From: Phycisphaerae bacterium
Lineage (GTDB): Bacteria > Planctomycetota > Phycisphaerae > Phycisphaerales > SM1A02
Direction of reading: 5' to 3'
NCBI GenBank assembly: GCA_030432455.1
Contig: JAUIHC010000170.1
Location: 1 to 6,592 of the forward strand
DNA: 6,592 nucleotides
Below the pieces are notes generated by a model. It was not told where the DNA came from. It saw only the letters and a list, made by a program, of their open reading frames with translations, and ran no database searches. Both the position numbers and the translations under genes were made by a program. Below are positions 1 through 4,929 of this stretch, piece by piece. Numbering within the stretch: the stretch's first letter is position 1; each line of letters opens with the position of its first letter.

Positions 1-375
1 ATCCTGAACGTCATCTCGACGAGCGTGGTGACGCCGATCCGCGGACTGGGCGTGAGCAACGCGATCCGCGGGGCGATGGGCAACTGGGGTCGCACCCTCG
101 CGGGCGAACTCGGCCCCTTCGGCATCACGGTGAACAACATCCTCCCCGGCTTCACCGACACGGCGCGACTGGCGTCGCTCTTCGAGGGCAAGGCCCGCCG
201 CGCCGGTGCGACCGTGGACGAGGTCCGCGGTCAGGCGATCGCCCAGATCCCCGCAGGTCGCATCGGCGACGCCCGCGAAGTCGCGGCCGCGGCCCTGTTT
301 CTCGCGAGCCGCGCGGGCGGCTACTGCAACGGCGTCAACCTTCCGGTGGACGGCGGGCGCGTGGCGGTCAGTTGA
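1..375 (+). CDS. Atypical short-chain dehydrogenase/reductase, 3' part (5' end outside window)
   Basis: The reading frame is open from base 1 and ends with TGA at 373-375, so this is the C-terminal ~124 residues of a longer protein; the first in-window ATG-like start is internal. It belongs to the SDR (Rossmann-fold, NAD(P)-dependent oxidoreductase) superfamily: a Ser-rich strand at residues 5-8, the helix ending RTLAGELG, the ITVNNILPG strand-loop (about residues 42-50) and the C-terminal GVNLPVDGG signature. Aligning to FabG by the ungapped run from the catalytic Lys to the PG motif puts Ser19 where Tyr is expected and Arg23 where Lys is expected, i.e. SNAIR instead of YxxxK. This matches a known FabG-like SDR subgroup with an imperfect catalytic tetrad. 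Substrate is unknown. It lies upstream of the 2-aminomuconate-semialdehyde dehydrogenase gene, so a role in the same catabolic pathway is possible but only inferred. Confidence 0.9.
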   Translation: MLNVISTSVVTPIRGLGVSNAIRGAMGNWGRTLAGELGPFGITVNNILPGFTDTARLASLFEGKARRAGATVDEVRGQAIAQIPAGRIGDAREVAAAALFLASRAGGYCNGVNLPVDGGRVAVS

Positions 376-380
376 GTGTT

Positions 381-427
381 CACCACAGAGGCACAGAGGC
401 ACAGAGGCTGGGGAGGGCCACAGAGGG
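381..427. repeat. cacagagg-type dispersed repeat (copy 1)
   Basis: Starting 5 bp after the SDR stop codon, the sequence reads caccacagaggcacagagg with a further cacagagg unit and a final ccacagagg at 418-426. The same motif occurs at 3347-3372 and, in the opposite orientation, at 3514-3539; a diverged form (caccacggagggccacgga) is at 532-550. Such repeats give spurious 'HRGTE' peptides when translated and are scattered through intergenic DNA of several high-GC bacterial groups. No gene is supported in 376-645; the interval is repeat DNA. Confidence 0.75.
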
Positions 428-609
428 TGTGTTGGTTGGCAAGCTTGGGGATGGCGCGACACCGAGAGGTCCGACCTTCTCTCGAATCTCGATCCTCCCA
501 GCGTGAGCGGCTAGCTCTGGCGTTATGAGGTCACCACGGAGGGCCACGGAGTCATTGAGGGTGGCACGCTCGAGAATCGCGTGACGCCCGAAGGTCCGGC
601 CCGATGTTC

Positions 610-637
610 AATCTCGAATCTCGAATCTCGAATCTCG
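610..637 (+). repeat. 7-bp tandem repeat (aatctcg x4) just upstream of the ALDH start
   Basis: Four perfect copies of aatctcg occupy 610-637 and are followed by atcccccc and the ATG at 646. The array lies inside an in-frame N-terminal extension of the aldehyde dehydrogenase frame that opens at ATG 604, but the extension encodes only repeat-derived residues (a doubled ESRISNL-like stretch), so it is treated as untranslated leader. Because the unit is 7 bp, a change in copy number would alter the frame between ATG 604 and ATG 646. Confidence 0.85.
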
Positions 638-645
638 ATCCCCCC

Positions 646-2088
646 ATGACCCATGTCACCAACCTCATCGGAACACTTCAACCCGTCGGCGATGAACCCC
701 GGATGCCGGTCGTCGATCCGGCGACTGGGGCGGAGATCGGAACGGTGCCGGTCGGCGATTCGTCCGATGTCGATCGCGCGGTGACGCTGGCGAGCGAGGC
801 GTTCCCGGTCTGGAGCGAGGCGTCGGCGCATGATCGGGCGGCGGTCCTGCACGCCCTCGCCGACGCCATCGACGCCCATCGCGACGAACTTGCGAAGATC
901 GAGTCGCAGGATCAGGGCAAGCCGTTCGCGCTCGCGCGGGATCTCGAGATTCCGCGGGCGGCGGCGAATCTTCGGTTCTTCGCGGATGCGGTGCGGCAGA
1001 CCCGCAGCGAGCACTATGACCTCGGGGGTCAGGGCTTCAGTTACACGCTGCGGCGAGCGCGTGGGGTGGCGGGCTGCATCTCGCCGTGGAACCTGCCGCT
1101 CTACCTCCTCACCTGGAAGATCGCGCCGGCGCTGGCGACCGGGAACACCGTGATCGCGAAGCCGAGCGAGGTCACACCGCTGTCGGCGCATCGGTTCGCC
1201 GAACTCGCGGCGTCCGCCGGTCTGCCGCCCGGCGTTCTGAATCTCGTGCACGGTCGCGGCGACACCGTCGGGGCCCGCATCGTCGAGCATCCCGCGATCC
1301 CGACCATCACCTTCACCGGCGGCACCGCGACCGGCGAGTGGATCGCCCGCACCGCGGGGCCGATGTTCAAGCGGCTCTCGCTCGAACTCGGCGGGAAGAA
1401 CGCGATCGTGATCTGCGAGGACGCGGATCTCGAGCGGGCGATGCCGACGATCGTGCGGGCGTGCTTCCAGAATCAGGGCGAGATCTGCACCTGCGGCTCG
1501 CGGGTGCTGGTGCATCGCGATCGCATCAAGGCGTTCATGGCCCGCTTCCTCGAGTCGGTCAACGCATTGAAGATCGGCGATCCGCTCGACCCCGAGACCG
1601 ATCTCGGACCGCTGGTCTCGGCGGCGCATCGCGACAAGGTCGAGGCCGCGATCGCCCGGGCGGTCGCCGAGGGCGGGACGGTCGCGTGCGGCGGGGAACG
1701 GCCGAGGGGGCTGCCGGATCGCGTGAAGGACGGCTTCTTCCTGAAGCCGACCGTGCTGATGGGCCTCGACCAGTCGTGCGCGACGAATCAGGAGGAAATC
1801 TTCGGCCCGGTCGTCACGGTGCAGGGGTTCGACACCCACGGCGAGGCGGTGACTCGGGCCAACGCGACTGGCTACGGCCTCGCGTGCTCGATCTGGACCC
1901 GCGACCTCGAGCGGGCGCACAAGATGGCGGCGAAGATTGATGCGGGCATGATCTGGATCAACGCGTGGATGCTCCGCGACCTGCGGACGCCGTTCGGCGG
2001 CATGAAGCGATCGGGCGTCGGCCGCGAGGGCGGCGACGAGGCGCTGCGGTTCTTCACCGAGCCGCGGAGCATCACCGTGGGGTGGTGA
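646..2088 (+). CDS. Aldehyde dehydrogenase, probable 2-aminomuconate-6-semialdehyde dehydrogenase
   Basis: A 480-residue cytosolic NAD(P)-dependent aldehyde dehydrogenase, full length for the family. Visible landmarks: oxyanion Asn149 in SPWNLPL, cofactor-binding Lys172 in IAKPSE, the FTGG glycine motif at 223-226, general base Glu247 in LELGGKN, catalytic Cys281 in NQGEICTCGSR, Glu384 in EEIFGPV, and RTPFGGMKRSGVGREGG from 447. The NQGEIC-x-C signature and RTPFGG arginine (Arg447) resemble the ALDH8A1/2-aminomuconate- and 2-hydroxymuconate-semialdehyde dehydrogenase group (AmnC/NbaE type), which oxidises the semialdehyde made from 3-hydroxyanthranilate ring cleavage. The neighbouring 2-aminomuconate deaminase and kynurenine genes favour the 2-amino substrate; 2-hydroxymuconate semialdehyde cannot be excluded from sequence. 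ATG 646 is chosen over ATG 604 because conserved family sequence starts after it and the 14-residue extension is simple repeat. No Shine-Dalgarno sequence precedes it, only six C. Confidence 0.92.
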   Translation: MTHVTNLIGTLQPVGDEPRMPVVDPATGAEIGTVPVGDSSDVDRAVTLASEAFPVWSEASAHDRAAVLHALADAIDAHRDELAKIESQDQGKPFALARDLEIPRAAANLRFFADAVRQTRSEHYDLGGQGFSYTLRRARGVAGCISPWNLPLYLLTWKIAPALATGNTVIAKPSEVTPLSAHRFAELAASAGLPPGVLNLVHGRGDTVGARIVEHPAIPTITFTGGTATGEWIARTAGPMFKRLSLELGGKNAIVICEDADLERAMPTIVRACFQNQGEICTCGSRVLVHRDRIKAFMARFLESVNALKIGDPLDPETDLGPLVSAAHRDKVEAAIARAVAEGGTVACGGERPRGLPDRVKDGFFLKPTVLMGLDQSCATNQEEIFGPVVTVQGFDTHGEAVTRANATGYGLACSIWTRDLERAHKMAAKIDAGMIWINAWMLRDLRTPFGGMKRSGVGREGGDEALRFFTEPRSITVGW

Positions 2089-2094
2089 CTTGGA

Positions 2095-2212
2095 TTCTTG
2101 AGCGCTCGGAATGGCCGTTCGGCCACTCCTCGCTTTCGTGGTCTCGGTCGGGGGCTTCTTGAGCGCTCGGAATGGCCGTTCGGCCACTCCTCGCTTTCGT
2201 GGTCTCGGTCGG
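2095..2212. repeat. 57-bp perfect direct repeat, two copies with 61-bp period
   Basis: Bases 2095-2151 and 2156-2212 are identical by eye, separated by 4 bases. Each copy contains the 8-bp palindrome gagcgctc (2100-2107 and 2161-2168) and a small hairpin tggcc-gttc-ggcca (2112-2125 and 2173-2186). A shorter related piece (ctcctcgcttt) recurs at 2223-2233. The block begins 6 bp after the aldehyde dehydrogenase stop and fills most of the gap before the lipoprotein gene. It looks like a dispersed palindromic intergenic element duplicated in tandem; reading through it in either strand gives only shadow peptides. It could affect transcript stability or termination, but there is no T-tract. Confidence 0.85.
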
Positions 2213-2326
2213 CGCCGCGTGGCTCCTCGCTTTGCTCGGAGCGACGGCTGCGCAGGCCTGTTTGGACGCTGATGTTCCAGGCGGGGGGCCGCGCCGACCT
2301 GCTCGCTCGTCCCGTACCATCCAACC

Positions 2327-2872
2327 ATGACCAGAGCATTCCTGATCTCGCTCGCCGTGCTCGTGGCGGGCTGCGCCGCGCCGCCGCCGACCGATGCCGA
2401 TCTCGCGAGCACCAGCTTCCGGGCGTTCACGCAATTGCAGTCGCTCGGCTGGCGTGGACTGGCCGCCCAGCGACGCTACGACGACGCCGCGAGGCTCATT
2501 CACCGCTACCTCGAGCTCAATCTCGACGACCTCGAACCGTGGCAGGTCTCGGTCCTGCAGTTCCACGAGGCCCAGATGCTGGCCTGCGGCGGCGACAACG
2601 CCGGTGCGATCGCCCTGCTGCCCGCCTCGCGGATCATTCCGCAGCCCGAGGGACTGGCGATCGACTGGAACGCCATGGTCGACGCCGTCGAAGCGTTTCT
2701 TGAGAAGGACCGTGACCGCCTGTTGGCGGCGCAATCCAAGATCGATCTTCGAGGCGACTCGCCCGCCAATCGCATCGAGAAGGAGCGGGTCGCCCAGCTG
2801 GTGGCCAACTTCGGCCGCCCGTATCAGTTCGCCTGGCGACCCGGCGGCAACCTCGAGGCGGGCAACCCATGA
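2327..2872 (+). CDS. Small lipoprotein of unknown function, possibly TPR-like
   Basis: Encodes 181 residues. The N-terminus is a lipoprotein signal peptide: Thr-Arg start, a hydrophobic run (residues 4-13) and a lipobox LVAGC with Cys16 as the lipidation site, followed by a Pro/Ala linker. The mature part is mainly helical and soluble; two stretches (about 46-65, containing RRYDDAARLIHRYLEL, and about 80-102, containing FHEAQMLACGGDNAGAIALL) look like TPR-type helix pairs, with another amphipathic helix near 120-140. I do not recognise a named family. The stop codon overlaps the start of the next gene as ATGA, so it is probably translated together with the deaminase. Sitting between two 2-aminomuconate pathway genes suggests a link with that operon, but a catalytic role is not supported; it could be a periplasmic or envelope-attached helper or just a co-transcribed passenger. 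Start chosen from the signal peptide; no Shine-Dalgarno sequence is visible. Confidence 0.85.
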   Translation: MTRAFLISLAVLVAGCAAPPPTDADLASTSFRAFTQLQSLGWRGLAAQRRYDDAARLIHRYLELNLDDLEPWQVSVLQFHEAQMLACGGDNAGAIALLPASRIIPQPEGLAIDWNAMVDAVEAFLEKDRDRLLAAQSKIDLRGDSPANRIEKERVAQLVANFGRPYQFAWRPGGNLEAGNP

Positions 2873-3312
2873 CCGTTCCGCACCCTGATCCGAATCGAGT
2901 GGACTCGTCCACCGCCCCCGAGCCCGTCGGGGCCTACCCGCATGCGAAGCGAGCGGGCAACCTCCTGTTCCTCTCCGGCGTCGGCCCGCGGAAGCGAGGG
3001 TCGAAGGACATTCCCGGCGTCACCCTCGGTCCCGACGGCGAGGTCGTCGCGAAGGACATCGAGGCCCAGTGCCGATCGTGCTTCGACAACGTGAGGGCGG
3101 TGATGGCGGACGCGGGCGTCCCGTGGACGAACATCGTCGATGTGCTCGTCTTCCTCACCGACATGAAGAACGACTTCCAGATCTACAACCGCGTCTACGC
3201 GGAGTACTTCGCAGGCGAGGGAAACCCCAATCCCGCCCGCACCACGATCGAGATCAACGCCCTCCCGACCCCGATCGCGGTCGAGGTCAAGGTCGTCGCG
3301 GTCGTGGCGTAG
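2869..3312 (+). CDS. RidA/YjgF-family enzyme, probable 2-aminomuconate deaminase
   Basis: A 147-residue RidA-fold protein, somewhat longer than typical RidA (~130). The fold residues are visible: Tyr23 in PVGAYPH, SGVGPR at about 36-41, Arg124 in the NPARTT motif, and Glu139 in VEVKVVAVVA. The Arg-Glu spacing of 15 is the same as Arg105-Glu120 of E. coli RidA, the residues that handle the imine/enamine carboxylate and water. The GAYPHAKRAGNLLFLSGVGPR start and the insert carrying KDIPGV resemble the 2-aminomuconate deaminase branch (AmnD/NbaF type), which converts 2-aminomuconate to 4-oxalocrotonate (2-oxohex-3-enedioate) with release of ammonia. The upstream 2-aminomuconate-semialdehyde dehydrogenase supports that assignment; a general enamine deaminase is the alternative. 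Start ATG overlaps the lipoprotein stop by 4 bp, with a weak GAGG about 10 bases upstream. Confidence 0.88.
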   Translation: MTVPHPDPNRVDSSTAPEPVGAYPHAKRAGNLLFLSGVGPRKRGSKDIPGVTLGPDGEVVAKDIEAQCRSCFDNVRAVMADAGVPWTNIVDVLVFLTDMKNDFQIYNRVYAEYFAGEGNPNPARTTIEINALPTPIAVEVKVVAVVA

Positions 3313-3346
3313 GGGCCGGCCGCGGTTCTCCGGTTCGGTTGAATGG

Positions 3347-3582
<236 letters not shown>

Positions 3583-3592
3583 CTCGTCACGC

Positions 3593-4108
3593 TCACCGAG
3601 GCGTCGTGTCCGCGCCCGGAGTCGCCTCGAGTGAGTCGCTTTCCTGCTCGCGTTCGTTCAGGAAGATGTTGTCGGCGACCGGGGCGAGGAGTCGGCCGTT
3701 CGAGGTGAACGGGTAGACGAGGTGGGCGGACCCGTCGAGTTCGGCGGTCGCGACCACGATCTCGAAGACGTCCGCACCCATGCGGCGGTAGACGGGCTTG
3801 GCGGTGAAGCCGCTGGCCTGCTCGATCGCGGGCGGGTCGGTGAGACCGGCGATGATCGACCGGCCCTCGGCGGTCGTCGGCAGGGTGCCGTCGTGTTCGC
3901 TCGTCCACTTCGTGATGCCGGCGGCGGCCCAGGCGGCCACGGGTTGGAGCATCGAGTCCAGTTGCGTGGGCGTGGCGTCGGCGTTGTTCCGGCGGGTCTG
4001 GATCGCCGAGCCGCGGACCGCGAACATCACGGCCAGACCGACCGCGAGCACGGTGCCGAGGAGAAGGAGGATCACGATGACGGCGTTGCCGCGGGGATGA
4101 CGGGTCAT
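3593..4108 (-). CDS. Small single-pass membrane protein of unknown function
   Basis: Encodes 171 residues from ATG 4108. The N-terminus (MTRHPRGNA) is short and basic, followed by one strong transmembrane segment at about residues 9-30 (VIVILLLLGTVLAVGLAVMFAV) ending in an Arg, so the remaining ~140 residues probably lie outside the cytoplasm. The outer part has a helical stretch (QLDSMLQPVAAWAAAGITKW), a mixed strand region (DVFEIVVATAELDGSAHLVYPF) and a charged, low-complexity tail. An upstream in-frame ATG at 4189 would add 27 unconserved-looking residues and overlap the end of kynB, so 4108 is preferred; it also places the gene 55 bp downstream of kynB in the same direction. No Shine-Dalgarno sequence is seen. 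I do not recognise the family; the N-terminus is faintly prepilin-like but lacks the G-FxxxE cleavage motif. Confidence 0.7.
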   Translation of the reverse strand: MTRHPRGNAVIVILLLLGTVLAVGLAVMFAVRGSAIQTRRNNADATPTQLDSMLQPVAAWAAAGITKWTSEHDGTLPTTAEGRSIIAGLTDPPAIEQASGFTAKPVYRRMGADVFEIVVATAELDGSAHLVYPFTSNGRLLAPVADNIFLNEREQESDSLEATPGADTTPR

Positions 4109-4163
4109 GGTTGGATCTCGGATCGGGGTTCGAGTCGGGGGCACGTCACCATCGTCGACGCAC

Positions 4164-4784
4164 TCATGCGAGCGATCGTAACACGGCACGGACCGGGCTT
4201 CCGTCGAAGCCGACGAGTCGCAGCGGCAGGGCCGAGAGTTCGTAGCGACCCTCGGGGACGTCGGCGATCGCGAGCCCCTCGATGATCGCCATGTCGTTGG
4301 CGAGGAAGCGGTGGTGGGCGAGCAGCTCCTTGTCGTCGAGGAGATCGACGCTCGGCGTGTCGAGTCCGACCAGCCGGACCCCGCAGGCGTGCAGGTGGTC
4401 GACGAGGGCGGATTCGAGACCCGCGAAGTCCTCGTTGAACACCTCGAAACCGTCGAAGGTGCCGGTGGCGATCAGCAGTCGCGGCTCGCTCGGCGTGCGG
4501 GGAAGATCCTCGACGCGGATGCGCTCGCCGCGTCGCCCCGGCACCCGCATGACCTCGCAGCGGCCCCAGTAGAGATCGAGCGGTTGCTCATCGATGCCGC
4601 GGGCGCCGTCGCCGTAGTGGCCGGGCGCGTCGGCGTGGGCGCCGAGATGCACCGTGGTGCGAAGCGTCGAGAGATCGACGGTGGCGCCCTCGGCGATGCG
4701 GCAGAGCATCTCGCGGGTGGGAGCGTTGTCGCCGGGCCAGACCTTGGTGCGGCCGGGGACGATGGGGGGGGTGATGTCGATCAT
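4164..4784 (-). CDS. kynB: Kynurenine formamidase (arylformamidase), cyclase family
   Basis: A 206-residue metal-dependent hydrolase that converts N-formylkynurenine to kynurenine and formate, the second step of tryptophan degradation. It has the full KynB pattern: IDITPPI..T.VWPGD at the N-terminus, the metal/catalytic motif H46-LGA-H50-A-D52-AP-G-H56, LDTPSVD at 141-147, His157 and Glu169 in HHRFLANDMAIIEGL, and the C-terminal ALPLRLVGFDGSPVRAVLR. The spacing 46/50/52/56/157/169 follows the metal-ligand and catalytic set known for bacterial KynB (an H-x3-H-x-D-x3-H cluster plus a His and Glu twelve apart). Length is typical. It is transcribed in the same direction as kmo, 145 bp downstream of it, and 55 bp ahead of the membrane-protein gene. 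The start is fixed by homology; it is preceded directly by six C and a CT-rich 7-bp repeat, not a Shine-Dalgarno sequence. Confidence 0.95.
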   Translation of the reverse strand: MIDITPPIVPGRTKVWPGDNAPTREMLCRIAEGATVDLSTLRTTVHLGAHADAPGHYGDGARGIDEQPLDLYWGRCEVMRVPGRRGERIRVEDLPRTPSEPRLLIATGTFDGFEVFNEDFAGLESALVDHLHACGVRLVGLDTPSVDLLDDKELLAHHRFLANDMAIIEGLAIADVPEGRYELSALPLRLVGFDGSPVRAVLRSLA

Positions 4785-4828
4785 GGGGGGAGAGAGAGAG
4801 TGGAGAGTGGAAAGTGGAGAGTAGAGGG
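4785..4828 (-). repeat. C6 plus CT-rich 7-bp tandem repeat in the kynB leader
   Basis: Read on the minus strand, the segment before the kynB ATG is a pyrimidine tract: four 7-nt units (two ctctcca, one ctttcca and one cccTCTA-like), a (CT)5 run, and six C touching the ATG. On the plus strand the units are tggagag, tggaaag, tggagag and tagaggg at 4801-4828. It gives kynB an unstructured leader with no Shine-Dalgarno sequence. The arrangement parallels the one upstream of the aldehyde dehydrogenase start. Confidence 0.8.
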
Positions 4829-4835
4829 GGACGGT

Positions 4836-4899
4836 GGGGACTGGACCCGCGTTTCACGGCGACGTCCGAGATCACGGGAGCCGTTCGGGGCCTGTCCCC
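4836..4899. repeat. REP-like inverted repeat between kmo and kynB
   Basis: The arm ggggactggaccc (4836-4848) and the arm ggggcctgtcccc (4887-4899) are reverse complements at 11 of 13 positions, around a 38-nt spacer. The right arm is itself a hairpin (gggg-cctgt-cccc). It lies in the kmo-kynB gap on the coding strand's transcript, where a stem could attenuate or protect mRNA. Its GGGGACAGG-type ends recall dispersed palindromic units mobilised by Y1/RAYT transposases, but no such transposase gene is in the window. Confidence 0.5.
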
Positions 4900-4929
4900 T
4901 TCACGAAGCCACACGCGTCGCCGCGCGGT

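Larger units (their letters stand above)
381..645 (+). repeat. Two tandem diverged copies of a composite repeat filling the SDR-ALDH gap
   Basis: The gap before the aldehyde dehydrogenase consists of two related blocks. Block A (381-498) has a cacagagg motif, then cgcgacaccgagaggtccgacc, then tctcgaatctcgatcc (480-495). Block B (531-645) has a diverged motif (caccacggagggccacgga), then cgcgtgacgcccgaaggtcc, then a tctcgaat array ending in the same tctcgaatctcgatcc (626-641). The order of three shared pieces suggests duplication of one composite unit about 150 bp long, later diverged. No promoter hexamers or terminator with a T-tract were convincing here. Confidence 0.5.

Noticed and set aside
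604..645. Upstream ATG extending the aldehyde dehydrogenase by 14 residues
   Set aside because: The extension is translated from the 7-bp tandem repeat and precedes the conserved family N-terminus; ATG 646 fits better, although initiation at 604 cannot be formally excluded.
523..2430. 635-codon open frame on the minus strand opposite the aldehyde dehydrogenase
   Set aside because: It is antisense to a clear full-length enzyme, runs through intergenic repeats, and its product is Arg-rich low-complexity sequence without family features, as expected in high-GC DNA.
4040..4108. Type IV prepilin N-terminus
   Set aside because: The hydrophobic segment lacks the G-F-T-L-x-E cleavage and Glu5 pattern.
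4109..4189. N-terminal extension of the membrane-protein gene to ATG 4189
   Set aside because: It would overlap the end of kynB and place 27 polar residues before the basic-hydrophobic N-terminus that looks like a natural signal anchor start.
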